A stretch of 27,827 bases of DNA from Bacillota bacterium (GTDB taxonomy: Bacteria; Bacillota_A; Clostridia; DSM-8532): contig JAFADM010000240.1 in the NCBI GenBank assembly GCA_023424865.1, forward strand, positions 1 through 27,827, read 5' to 3'. Below are positions 1 through 7,255 of the stretch, in pieces. The position numbers were made by a program, and so were the translations under genes. The notes beneath the pieces were generated by a model. It worked only from the letters and a program-made list of their open reading frames with translations, was not told the origin of the DNA and made no database searches. How positions within the stretch are numbered: the first letter of the stretch is position 1; every line of letters starts with the position of its first letter.

Positions 1-11
1 TAAGCTGAAAA

Positions 12-34
12 TATAATTTACATAACGATGTTAT
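12..34 (+). promoter_or_regulatory. Probable promoter and operator of the TetR-flavodoxin pair
   Basis: A perfect -10 hexamer TATAAT lies at 12-17; the -35 element would fall outside the window. The small inverted repeat ATAAC-GAT-GTTAT at 22-34 covers the expected transcription start near 24. A palindrome at that place, ahead of a TetR gene, suggests autorepression. The half-sites are short and no second copy was found, so the operator part is an inference. Confidence 0.45.
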
Positions 35-109
35 TTAAGATAGCAATATTATTTTCAATTGGAAGCGATAGCTGTGAACGACGTTTGCTCTAAGAACAGG
101 AGGATTCTT

Positions 110-694
110 TTGGCAAGACAGGAACAAAAGAATAGAAGTGAAAAAGTAAGACAGGCTATTTTGGATACTGCTCTGGAAATGGGGATGGAGGAAGGCTTTG
201 AGAATGTCTCCATAAGAAAAATCATCAGTCGCATGAAATATTCCACCGGCGTTGTCTACCATCATTTCAAGGATAAGCAGGAAATCATGGATGCCATAGA
301 GGAAGGGGAAACCAAAAAGCTTTATGGGGAGATAGCCCAGCTTCTGGATGACAAAAAGAGCGGCCTTGCCAATATGGAGACCGTATTTCACAGGATAATG
401 CGGCTGGCTTACGAGGAGCCGGAAAAATACAATTTAATGGTGCTTTTAAAATACAGCAGACATAAAGGCGGAAGGCCTTCCTGGATTGCATCCGTATCGG
501 AGAGCCTGAAACAGGAAATAGCCGGCGGAAATATTCGCGAGCTGGATGCCGAAAAAGCGGCCTTTGCCATTTGGAGCTCATTTTTAGGGTTTAATCTTAT
601 GATTTCCAGGTATAAGGATCTTACCGAGGCGGAAGCAGAAGAGCTTTTTAAGGTTCAATTCGAAATGATAATAAAGGGGATAAAAAAAGTATGA
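110..694 (+). CDS. TetR family transcriptional regulator
   Basis: Predicted one-domain DNA-binding repressor of 194 residues, a normal TetR length. The N-terminal helix-turn-helix spans roughly residues 10-55, including the GFENVSIRKI segment and the recognition-helix region STGVVYHHFKDK, which is typical of the family. The rest is a helical ligand and dimer domain with no identifiable ligand. The start chosen is TTG at 110 because a full AGGAGG lies at 98-103 with 6 bases between; an upstream in-frame TTG at 59 has no ribosome binding site. Its stop overlaps the ATG of the flavodoxin gene (ATGA), so the two are translationally coupled. It probably controls itself and that gene through the palindrome at 22-34. 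The regulator call is firm; the inducer is unknown. Confidence 0.88.
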   Translation: MARQEQKNRSEKVRQAILDTALEMGMEEGFENVSIRKIISRMKYSTGVVYHHFKDKQEIMDAIEEGETKKLYGEIAQLLDDKKSGLANMETVFHRIMRLAYEEPEKYNLMVLLKYSRHKGGRPSWIASVSESLKQEIAGGNIRELDAEKAAFAIWSSFLGFNLMISRYKDLTEAEAEELFKVQFEMIIKGIKKV

Positions 695-1119
695 ATCGAT
701 TTAGTGTGGTGTATGCAACCATGACCGGCCATTCCAAAAAGATTGCTGAAAAAGTGGGGGAGGCACTTGGTGTAACAGCCCTTAATATTGCCAAGGACCC
801 TCTTGCCGAGGACGCGGAGCTGCTTTTTATTGTGGGAGGGCTGTACGGCGGAGAAAGCCGTCCGGAGCTTCTGGAGTATGTGAAGAAACTGGATGCTAAG
901 AAATTCCCCAAGGCAGCCTTAATAACCTCCTGCGCATCAACAAAGCAAAAGCAGGAGAGTGTAAGAAAGCTCCTTTTGGAAAAGGGGATTGAGGTTGTGG
1001 ATGAATTCCTTTTACCGGGCAGCTTTCTCGTTATGAAAATGGGGCATCCCAACGAAACGGATATTGGAGAGGCTGTGGCATTTGCTCATGGACTGGCCAA
1101 TGGCAGCAGGGCAGGGTAA
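691..1119 (+). CDS. Small flavodoxin-like protein
   Basis: A 142-residue cytoplasmic protein with a flavodoxin fold, expected to bind FMN and carry electrons or reduce quinones or small molecules. The N-terminal strand is followed by a phosphate-binding loop (VVYATMTGHSKKIAEKV, residues 6-22) that matches the T-x-T-G-x-T/S-x-x-x-A type. A second conserved region, LLFIVGGLYGGE at about 44-55, fits the loop that packs on the isoalloxazine ring. The length is that of a short-chain flavodoxin. The ATG overlaps the TetR stop by four bases, so it is very likely the direct target of that regulator, perhaps as a stress or electrophile response. It could also be a flavodoxin-fold oxidoreductase rather than an electron carrier; sequence alone does not decide this. 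Confidence 0.82.
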   Translation: MNRFSVVYATMTGHSKKIAEKVGEALGVTALNIAKDPLAEDAELLFIVGGLYGGESRPELLEYVKKLDAKKFPKAALITSCASTKQKQESVRKLLLEKGIEVVDEFLLPGSFLVMKMGHPNETDIGEAVAFAHGLANGSRAG

Positions 1120-1142
1120 TGTATTCGGCTTTACCCTCTGCC
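1110..1142. terminator. Weak possible bidirectional terminator between convergent genes
   Basis: GGCAGGGTAA at 1110-1119 can pair with TTACCCTCTGCC at 1131-1142, leaving a two-base bulge and an 11-base loop. The stem is built from the stop codons of the two convergent genes. There is no T-run on either side, so this is only a candidate. Confidence 0.25.
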
Positions 1143-3296
1143 GATTAACTGAAGTAAGAGCAAGGAGCCGGGATAGTACTTCATCAGGTACTCGTTGCCG
1201 TTCTTGTTTTGAAGGCTTATGGCATTAGCCTTAAAGTCCTCATACCATGCCTGACCGTTTTCATACGTCCGGGCTTCTAATTCTGCCCCCACAATCCCAC
1301 GGCAGGCTTCAGCCATAATATGGCCCTCCAGGCCGGTCTGATTACCCGCTTCAAAAAGTGTAAAGCAGTAGCGTAGTGTCTTGAAGCCATAATCCATTAA
1401 TTGCTCAAACTCCTGAGGGTGAGCGTCAATATAGTCCTGGGGGTTGGAGGAGGTCTGCGGGGAGGCCATAATGGCTTCGATAAGCCCCCGGATAGCTCCG
1501 TCATAGTCGGGAACCGGGAAGGCGCGAGCCTTTTCATAGCAGCTCTTCTCAAGCTCTTCAATGTATTTCTGAGTATCCAGGGTGGAGTAAATATCGGCAG
1601 GGAATTTTGCCCTGATAGATCGGCCGTTGTTGACACCATCTTCCGGCGTCCAGTATTCCGTCATAATATAGAAGCCGGAGGGCTGCTTTTTAAAGGTGAC
1701 GGCCGCCGGCATATAACTTCCGCCGCCTTCTTTCAGAGTATCGCCCGTATACTCAAATTCCATGTAGAGGGCTATAATGTAAACGGTTATGGTATTTGCG
1801 TCCTCTTTTGTTTTGAGTACGGTATGGGCTTCGGTGGCGAAATCACCGCCGGAATAGCTGTTTTTATTGGCGTAGAGAATAGCCTGGGATACGGCCTTAT
1901 CCAGCATGGACATATCATTGAAGTAAGGAAGACGGGCGTCTTCCGGAGAAACGGGCAGGTCCTTTTTCTCAATTAAAGTCACAATATCCTCGTAATCCCC
2001 TTCCGAGGTGGTGTAGTACCTGAATTGTAAATTCACACGGACGGCAGCCAGATGGGAGCCGGGCTCGTAAAAAAGAAGCTCCATATCCTCATTCCACTTA
2101 ATCCGTATGGCTTCAGCCGTTTGAGGAAGGGATTGATTCTTGTTTTCAGCCCAATCAACCTGCCCAAGGTATAGCCCCAGAGCCTGGCCTGAAACAGTCG
2201 TGTTTTGGCCGTCCTTTGTTCTGGAGATAGGGACCTCATCCATTTGATAAGAGACATTAGCCAGGTTTTTTACATTTAAAAGGGATAAATCGGGGTCCGA
2301 TGTCCTGGGGCCGGTAAAGGCGCATGTCACAAGCACGCAGGTCAGTATGACCACGGTCGCCATGGCCGGAAAAAGGGCCTTGGGATTTCTGACAATCATG
2401 TTAAGCCTTTCCTTAATGCCTTTCTTCCCGGAATTCATGGTGGTGGCGGTACATAGGAGTCCACCGGCGCTTCGCTTCACGGCAATCATATCCACAAGAG
2501 TGCGGGCATAAGACAGGCGGTTTGCATCACCCACGATTTTTATGGCAGCTTCATCACAAGCCAGTTCACAATCCGTTCGTGACAGGCTTGCCGCTGCCCA
2601 CACCAGTGGATTCCACCACCAGACAGCAAGGCAAACACCTCTTAATAACGACCATAGATGATCCCAATGGCGATAATGACAAAGCTCATGGACCAAAACA
2701 TGCTCTGTCACGGAGGGTATTTGAGCCGCTTTAGGAGTTAAATACACTGCCGGACGGAACAGGCCGTACAGGCAGGGAGAAGCTATGGAACCGGTAGTAT
2801 AAACAGGAAGCCTGAAGCCCTCACTATTTAAGGGGGTTCGATCCTTCCGAAGCCTTAAATAAAAACGCAGATTAGAGGCAGCAAACCAAAAGCCTGCCAG
2901 AACACTTCCGGATAACCAGATGACTGGGCCTGCTTTTTTTAGGAATCCGCCTAAGCCGGCATAATGCGTGTTGGAATTATTCAAAGCATTTGGAGGAGGT
3001 ATTACGCCTGTGTTTTGAGTACCGTCTTCAAAGTCCTGTGTTGTAACAGGCGGAGGGATGAGTGCATTATCGGAATAGCTGTCTCTCAGTGAGAGGGATG
3101 GGTTAAGCCCGGCGCTAGCCATGGCGTTTAAGAGGCTTAAGGGACTTTCAAAAATGAAAAAGGGGGTTAAAAGCCTTAGAAGTACAAGACCCCAAAGTGC
3201 ATACTGCATGCGGCGGCTGATTTTACCGTAGAACAAAAAACGAACGGCAATAATCAATACGATAAGCACACTGGAGGCAAAGATTGCAGGAATCAT
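1131..3296 (-). CDS. M56 family (BlaR1/MecR1-like) membrane metalloprotease
   Basis: A 721-residue sensor protease of the BlaR1 type. Four membrane segments are visible at about residues 4-22, 33-50, 122-143 and 312-332. The cytoplasmic zinc-protease core has the HELCH motif (H203, E204, H207), followed by WWWNPLVW at 226-233 and DCELACDEA at 242-250, the region holding the third zinc ligand in this family. About 390 residues after the last membrane segment should lie outside the cell. This part shows no class D beta-lactamase-like STxK or KTG motifs, so the signal is probably not a beta-lactam. The ATG overlaps the stop of the upstream BlaI-type gene (ATGA), giving the usual repressor-protease pair. 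By family analogy, ligand sensing activates the protease and leads to loss of the repressor. The sensed molecule is unknown. Confidence 0.88.
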   Translation of the reverse strand: MIPAIFASSVLIVLIIAVRFLFYGKISRRMQYALWGLVLLRLLTPFFIFESPLSLLNAMASAGLNPSLSLRDSYSDNALIPPPVTTQDFEDGTQNTGVIPPPNALNNSNTHYAGLGGFLKKAGPVIWLSGSVLAGFWFAASNLRFYLRLRKDRTPLNSEGFRLPVYTTGSIASPCLYGLFRPAVYLTPKAAQIPSVTEHVLVHELCHYRHWDHLWSLLRGVCLAVWWWNPLVWAAASLSRTDCELACDEAAIKIVGDANRLSYARTLVDMIAVKRSAGGLLCTATTMNSGKKGIKERLNMIVRNPKALFPAMATVVILTCVLVTCAFTGPRTSDPDLSLLNVKNLANVSYQMDEVPISRTKDGQNTTVSGQALGLYLGQVDWAENKNQSLPQTAEAIRIKWNEDMELLFYEPGSHLAAVRVNLQFRYYTTSEGDYEDIVTLIEKKDLPVSPEDARLPYFNDMSMLDKAVSQAILYANKNSYSGGDFATEAHTVLKTKEDANTITVYIIALYMEFEYTGDTLKEGGGSYMPAAVTFKKQPSGFYIMTEYWTPEDGVNNGRSIRAKFPADIYSTLDTQKYIEELEKSCYEKARAFPVPDYDGAIRGLIEAIMASPQTSSNPQDYIDAHPQEFEQLMDYGFKTLRYCFTLFEAGNQTGLEGHIMAEACRGIVGAELEARTYENGQAWYEDFKANAISLQNKNGNEYLMKYYPGSLLLLQLIGRG

Positions 3297-3679
3297 TTTG
3301 AAGCCTCCTTTTCTGCCTCCCTGAGGATGGCGTAGAGTTCGTCAATATCCTGTTTTGTCAAAGCCTTCTGACCGGCCATGGAGGCCACCATCATACCAAG
3401 GCTGCCCTCGTAGACCTTTCCCAGAAAGCTCTCCGTTTCATAAGAGGCGGCTTCATCCTTAGTGAGAACAGGATAATAAAGCTTTCGCCGCTCGTAGTCC
3501 TCATAGCGTACTACGCCTTTATCAACCATTCGTGAAAGCATCATAAAAATGGTGCCCTTTGTCCAGCCCGTATCCTCCTTAACCAGAGATACAAGCTGTG
3601 AAACCGTACGGGGAGCTTCCTTCCAAAGAAGGTTCATAAGCTTCCATTCACCATCCGAAAGAGTTTTTGGTAACTGCAT
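3293..3679 (-). CDS. BlaI/MecI/CopY family repressor
   Basis: A 128-residue winged-helix repressor of the penicillinase repressor family. The N-terminal DNA-binding domain (about residues 6-80) has the family pattern LSDGEWKLMNLLW followed by GWTKGTIFMMLSRMVDKG, where the recognition helix lies. The C-terminal helices form the dimer and the region cleaved in MecI/BlaI. The start at 3679 is chosen because GGAGG lies 9 bases upstream and the reading starts at the usual family N-terminus; a longer in-frame extension to 3751 would run through the promoter. It is co-transcribed with the M56 protease gene by ATGA overlap. Two operators with the BlaI-like core ACA-N2-TGT lie at 3700-3760, so it very likely represses its own operon. 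Confidence 0.9.
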   Translation of the reverse strand: MQLPKTLSDGEWKLMNLLWKEAPRTVSQLVSLVKEDTGWTKGTIFMMLSRMVDKGVVRYEDYERRKLYYPVLTKDEAASYETESFLGKVYEGSLGMMVASMAGQKALTKQDIDELYAILREAEKEASK

Positions 3680-3699
3680 AAGAAGTTTCCTCCGAAGAA

Positions 3700-3760
3700 G
3701 ATAACAAATGTTATCCTTGTGTTGATACGAGTATAACAAGAAGGTTGACAAATGTCAACC
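3700..3760 (-). promoter_or_regulatory. blaI-type promoter with two operators
   Basis: On the minus strand, TTGACA (3753-3758) and TATACT (3730-3735) are separated by exactly 17 bases, a near-consensus sigma-A promoter. Operator 1 is the perfect palindrome GGTTGACAAATGTCAACC at 3743-3760 and contains the -35 box. Operator 2 is GATAACAAATGTTATC at 3700-3715, just after the expected start near 3722. Both share the core ACAAATGT, matching the ACA-N2-TGT core of known BlaI/MecI sites. The centres are about 44 bases apart. Confidence 0.85.
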
Positions 3761-3810
3761 GTGAATGCCGTTCTCCTTCGGGGTAATCGTACATGAAGTT
3801 CAAGCCTTAT

Positions 3811-3829
3811 GAAAAAACGGGATTTTTTC
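3811..3829. repeat. Short A/T-rich inverted repeat in the intergenic region
   Basis: A perfect 7-base inverted repeat (GAAAAAA, loop CGGGA, TTTTTTC) lies in the 312-base gap between the blaI-type gene and the acetyltransferase gene. It has no clear terminator geometry. Apart from the two promoter regions, nothing else was recognised in this gap. Confidence 0.3.
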
Positions 3830-3945
3830 TGAAGACTGCCCTGGTTTGCTCTGGGAGGCCGAAAGGAAAGCAGCATGGCTTTTCTGCTATATAGCATAAA
3901 AATAGGAGTTATTCGGGCAAGAGGGTTCAGGACACAAGCCCGGAA

Positions 3946-3954
3946 TGCTATAAT
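3946..3954 (+). promoter_or_regulatory. Extended -10 promoter of the acetyltransferase gene
   Basis: TGCTATAAT holds a perfect -10 hexamer with the TGN extension, 37 bases before the ATG at 3992. The -35 region (TTCAGG at 3926-3931) is poor, as is usual for extended -10 promoters. Confidence 0.55.
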
Positions 3955-3991
3955 AAATTATCCCACAAGCCTTTTCATGGGGAGGTATTCC

Positions 3992-4576
3992 ATGCAGTTT
4001 CAAAGTGAGCGGCTAATGTTTCGTGAGCTTACTCAAAAGGATTTTAAGCAGGTTTACGCCATTTTTTCAAATAAGGAGATTATGAAGTACGCCCTGCTTG
4101 ACGCCTATACGGGAGAAGAGGACTTTCTTCCTTATTTTAATCAGATACTCGAAAACAATACCCTGTCCCAAACACGGAGAGCCTATGAATTCGGCATTTT
4201 CTCCTTGCAGGACGGGCATTTTGCAGGCTTTGGCGACATTGAAATTCACCGCAGGGGAGCTTATGGCGGAAGCGGTGAAATCGGCTATTTTCTGGCTCGG
4301 GACGCCTGGGGAAGAGGCTATGCTACCGAAACCGCCCGGGCTCTGGTGAATTATTCCTTTAATCAGCTCAAGCTTCACCGTGTGACGGCCAGGTGCAATG
4401 CCTTAAACAGCCGGTCGGAGCGAGTGATGCAAAAAGCAGGGATGCATAAGGAAGGGGAGCTTAGGAAGGAGCGCTTCAAAAACGGTCGATGGGAAAACGA
4501 GCTTTGCTACGCGGTCCTTTTTGAGGAATGGAAGGAAGCTCGGCCTGTCCAGGGCGAAGGGCAGTGGATTACCTGA
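3992..4576 (+). CDS. GNAT acetyltransferase, RimJ/RimL-like
   Basis: A 194-residue acetyl-CoA-dependent N-acetyltransferase of the RimJ/RimL (Acetyltransf_3) branch. It opens with the family phrase SERLMFRELTQKDF. The acetyl-CoA site is visible as GEIGYFLARDAWGRGYATET at about residues 93-112, with the G-x-G-x-A turn. It ends with the typical MQKAGMHKEGELRKERFKNG and WENELCYAVL, the usual close of this subfamily. The ATG at 3992 is chosen for the GGGGAGG at 3979-3985; a reading extended upstream to 3875 would cross the -10 box. The gene stands alone behind its own promoter, and its end overlaps the convergent DUF2000 gene by 8 bases. The substrate could be a ribosomal protein N-terminus, another protein or a small amine; this cannot be decided here. 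Confidence 0.87.
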   Translation: MQFQSERLMFRELTQKDFKQVYAIFSNKEIMKYALLDAYTGEEDFLPYFNQILENNTLSQTRRAYEFGIFSLQDGHFAGFGDIEIHRRGAYGGSGEIGYFLARDAWGRGYATETARALVNYSFNQLKLHRVTARCNALNSRSERVMQKAGMHKEGELRKERFKNGRWENELCYAVLFEEWKEARPVQGEGQWIT

Positions 4577-4988
4577 GGAGAGGCAGGCTGCCGGTAAGCT
4601 TATTTACCTTTTTTTTACTTCCGTACAAAAGGAGGCCTAAATAGGAAAAAGAGCTTTCCTGGGCACTTCCGGCTTGCGTCGTGTAATCCTCATACTGCTT
4701 GCAGGCTTGAGCGATATCTGAAAAATCCACTACCGTCATGTCCTCAAAGCCTTGGCCGTACAGAGCGGTGCGAAGCCTTCGAAGACAGTCTCTGTCGCCT
4801 TTAAGTATAGGCACGGGCTGCTTGACAATGCCCTTATGCGGGAGCCCCGACCCGTCTGTAATATCCGGGCCGATATATTCGGGGGCCAGATGTCCCAGGG
4901 ATATTCCCAAAATGGCCGCCGTGTTGACAAGCAGTCCGGCAGGGAGTGTTTCGTCAATTACCAGAACGCATTTCTTTTCTTCAATCAT
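4569..4988 (-). CDS. DUF2000 family protein
   Basis: A 139-residue soluble protein of the DUF2000 family, which is predicted to share the peptidyl-tRNA hydrolase 2 fold; no reaction has been established that can be stated here. The family look is clear: a first strand KCVLVIDETLPAGLLVNTAAILG, then LGHLAPEYIG, then IVKQPVPILKGD. The start at 4988 is preferred over the ATG at 4997, because the AGGAGG abuts 4997 directly but lies 9 bases from 4988. It overlaps the end of the upstream AraC gene by 8 bases, so the two form a coupled pair. The partnership suggests that the AraC protein governs it or that both act on the same small ligand; this is inference. Confidence 0.82.
   Translation of the reverse strand: MIEEKKCVLVIDETLPAGLLVNTAAILGISLGHLAPEYIGPDITDGSGLPHKGIVKQPVPILKGDRDCLRRLRTALYGQGFEDMTVVDFSDIAQACKQYEDYTTQAGSAQESSFSYLGLLLYGSKKKVNKLTGSLPLLR
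4593..4616 (+). terminator. Possible terminator for the acetyltransferase gene
   Basis: GGTAA (4593-4597) pairs with TTACC (4604-4608) across a six-base loop and is followed by eight T. The stem is short but the T-run is ideal, and it lies 17 bases after the stop codon. It sits inside the 3' end of the opposing DUF2000 gene, where the T-run reads as three lysine codons. Confidence 0.45.
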
Positions 4989-5868
4989 AAATGTCATCCT
5001 CCTTCGTCAGTATAACTTGGCTTGCCTGCCCATGGGATTTTCGGGGTGAGGCTTCACCGGTGAAAATCCGCATGTACTGCCGCGGAGTCAGGCCGATAAG
5101 CTTTTTAAAATAATTGGTGAAGTGGCTTTGATCACTGAAGCCTGTGGCCAGAGCAGCCTGCGCCGGTGTCGTTCCCTGTTCCAGAAGCTTTTTGGCATTG
5201 CCGATGCGAATGGTTTGAAGATAACTGTAAGGAGAGATTCCCTTTACACGTGTGAAGGACCTCAAAAAGTGGTATTTGCTCATATTGGCCTGTCGGCTGA
5301 GCTCATCAAGGGTAATGACGCCACTGTAATGGGACTCTAAAAAATCGCACACCGGCTGGAAATAGGGCTGGGATTCCTGTAAAGTGTTGGCGGGAAAGCT
5401 GCCGCCATATTCCCCAAGGAGCTGTCCAATGAAAAACAGGTAGAGCTCTTCCTTTATAAAGTCCGTTTCTCCGTGGCAAATCATGGGAAAAAGCTCCTTT
5501 AAGGTTCCGGCAAGCTCGCTGCGGTAAAGCACCGACTCTGAAAAGCAGGGATAATAACCGCAGCCCGTAATTTCGGATGCGGTTTGATACATAACCTGGG
5601 GCTGAATATTAAGGCATCTGTAATCCAGCGTTTTGCCGTCGATTTGTTCACAGGAGTGGACATCCCGGGGATTGAACAGCGTAATATCCCCGGGGTTTAT
5701 AATATACTCCTGCTGCCTGCATTCCAGGTAGCGCTGACCGGCTTCAATAAAGCCGATAACATAATAATCGTGAAAATGGCTGGGGAACTTCTGCATGATG
5801 CCTTCAAAGCGGTAGGCCTCTATTTGCAGCTCCTCATCAAACCAGACGGTTCTTTTCTCCTTGGACAT
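4981..5868 (-). CDS. AraC family transcriptional regulator with cupin sensor
   Basis: A 295-residue regulator. The N-terminal cupin-like AraC ligand-binding domain is seen at about residues 20-110 with the HFHDYYVIGFIEAG strand and NPGDITLFNPRDVHSC. The two-helix-turn-helix domain occupies roughly residues 172-268, with ITLDELSRQANMSKYHFLRSF and the hallmark second half GFSDQSHFTNYFKKLIGLTPRQY. The start at 5868 begins at the usual family position, with an AAAGGAGG upstream at a rather long 14-base spacing. An upstream ATG at 5925 has no good ribosome binding site, so the start is less sure than the gene. The stop overlaps the following DUF2000 gene. It probably activates or represses this pair; the ligand is unknown. 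Confidence 0.88.
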   Translation of the reverse strand: MSKEKRTVWFDEELQIEAYRFEGIMQKFPSHFHDYYVIGFIEAGQRYLECRQQEYIINPGDITLFNPRDVHSCEQIDGKTLDYRCLNIQPQVMYQTASEITGCGYYPCFSESVLYRSELAGTLKELFPMICHGETDFIKEELYLFFIGQLLGEYGGSFPANTLQESQPYFQPVCDFLESHYSGVITLDELSRQANMSKYHFLRSFTRVKGISPYSYLQTIRIGNAKKLLEQGTTPAQAALATGFSDQSHFTNYFKKLIGLTPRQYMRIFTGEASPRKSHGQASQVILTKEDDIYD

Positions 5869-5975
5869 GTTGCTTCTGTTTGCCTCCTTTTTAGGGAACA
5901 GGGAAGGTAAGTTCTTATTAAGCATACCCTATAGCAAAAGGAGGTGCTTGAAAAATATTGCTCATATGAAGTACG

Positions 5976-7112
5976 TTATGACCAGACCTCTTCGGCAAGC
6001 TCTTTAATAAAAAGAAGCTTTTTCCATTGCTCCTCCTCTGTGAGAATATTACCTTCCTCAGTGGAGGCAAAGCCGCATTGAGGGCTCAGGCAAAGGCGTT
6101 CCAGGGGGATGTATTCGGAGGCTTCCCGGATACGGGATAAAATCTGTGCTTTATCCTCTAAAGCACCTGTCTTGGAGGAAATAAGTCCCAGTACAACCAG
6201 CTTTTCGCCGGACACCTCCTTAAGCGGGGTGAAATCTCCGGCTCTGTCCGTATCGTACTCAAGGTAATAGGCGGAAACGTTCTCCTGGCCCAAAAGATTT
6301 TTTGCCACAGGCTCGTAACCGCCGGAGGTAGCCCAGGTGGAGTGGTAATTGCCCCGGCACACATGGGTGGTTACGGTGAGATCGGAGGGAAGATTGGCAA
6401 TGGCGTCATTGTTCAGGCGAAGGTAGAGCTTTTGCAGATCCCCGGCCGAATAGCCATCCCCTGCCATGGCAGACCAGAAGCGCTCGTCACAGAGCATGCC
6501 CCAGGTGCAGTCATCCAGCTGGATATTGCGGCAGCCCAGATCATAAAAGGCCAGAATAGCTTTATGATAAGCTTCAGAGATATCTTTGTACAATTCCTCC
6601 CGATCCGCATAAAACCGGGCGATTTCCTTTTCGTTAACTCCGCGAACCAGCTCGGCCAGAAACTGAGCTGGGGCCGGGAGGGTCTGGCGGGCTAGAACAT
6701 CGCTTCCCGCCGCGTTTTTTAGAAAACGGTAATGGTCCAAAAAGGGATGGCCGGTAAACCGGATTTTGCCTGACAGCCGGGCGGAATCCGCACGGGTTTC
6801 CTCACCGTGAAAGAAATAGCCATGCTCCATTAGCACATGCTCCACACCGTCAAAGCCCCAGAAAAAATCCAGATGCCAGTAGCTTCTGCGAAATTCCCCG
6901 TCCGTTACGGCTTTCAGCCCAATGGCCTTTTGCCTGGCAACAAGCTTTGTTATTTCCTCGTCCTCAATTTGGGCAAGTTCTTTGTCGGTAATCTGGCCCG
7001 ATGCAAATTTTTCTCTCGCCACCTTTAAAGCCTGGGGCCTTAAAAAGCTTCCGACAATATCATAACGAAAGGGAGGAGCGGTTCTTGGGGTCGTTTTATT
7101 AAAGGCACTCAT
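5976..7112 (-). CDS. Core MetE-like (YxjG/YxjH-type) methyltransferase
   Basis: A 378-residue protein equivalent to the C-terminal catalytic half of cobalamin-independent methionine synthase. It belongs to the YxjG/YxjH branch, which lacks the N-terminal folate-binding half. The four zinc ligands known from MetE can be matched: H250 and C252 in THVCRGN, E285 in YYLEYD, and C346 in LSPQCGFAS. The motifs DGEFRRSYWHLDF (about 71-83) and QLDDCTW (198-204) belong to the substrate site. It should methylate homocysteine or a related thiol, with a methyl donor that may be a corrinoid protein or small molecule rather than folate polyglutamate. The ATG at 7112 has GAGGTGA 6-8 bases upstream; a GTG at 7121 also reads in frame. 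The upstream region holds an extended -10 promoter and a LysR-type box. It lies between two AraC genes on the same strand. Confidence 0.87.
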   Translation of the reverse strand: MSAFNKTTPRTAPPFRYDIVGSFLRPQALKVAREKFASGQITDKELAQIEDEEITKLVARQKAIGLKAVTDGEFRRSYWHLDFFWGFDGVEHVLMEHGYFFHGEETRADSARLSGKIRFTGHPFLDHYRFLKNAAGSDVLARQTLPAPAQFLAELVRGVNEKEIARFYADREELYKDISEAYHKAILAFYDLGCRNIQLDDCTWGMLCDERFWSAMAGDGYSAGDLQKLYLRLNNDAIANLPSDLTVTTHVCRGNYHSTWATSGGYEPVAKNLLGQENVSAYYLEYDTDRAGDFTPLKEVSGEKLVVLGLISSKTGALEDKAQILSRIREASEYIPLERLCLSPQCGFASTEEGNILTEEEQWKKLLFIKELAEEVWS

Positions 7113-7156
7113 TACAATCACCTCGTAAATAAATTATGAAATGGGGGAGTGCCTTC

Positions 7157-7230
7157 ACTATAGCACGAGCAAAGGGTTATAACATAACACTTTAAAATTA
7201 TAGCTGCCTATAGCTTTGGACTATAACCCT
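7157..7230 (-). promoter_or_regulatory. Promoter and LysR-type box upstream of the MetE-like gene
   Basis: On the minus strand the extended -10 TGC-TATAGT (hexamer at 7157-7162) predicts a start near 7150. About 67 bases upstream lies TATAGCTTTGGACTATA (7209-7225), a TATAG-N7-CTATA dyad of the T-N11-A kind. It matches 13 of 17 positions of the MtaR/CmbR methionine-cysteine box TATAGTTTSAAACTATA. A larger inverted repeat AGGGTTATA / TATAACCCT (7173-7181 and 7222-7230) spans the region. No LysR gene is in the window, and no S-box or T-box leader was recognised. Confidence 0.45.
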
Positions 7231-7255
7231 GCTGAATGCCGCCAATAGGCCCTGC

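Noticed and set aside
1401..1976. Plus-strand open frame of 191 codons opposite the M56 protease gene
   Set aside because: It lies wholly inside a well-supported gene on the other strand, has no ribosome binding site and no recognisable domain.
1131..3296. Beta-lactam resistance locus
   Set aside because: No beta-lactamase or PBP2a gene is present and the sensor region lacks penicillin-binding motifs.
7113..7255. S-box or T-box riboswitch upstream of the MetE-like gene
   Set aside because: No conserved leader motifs or terminator hairpin were found; the region is better explained by a LysR-type box and a short leader.
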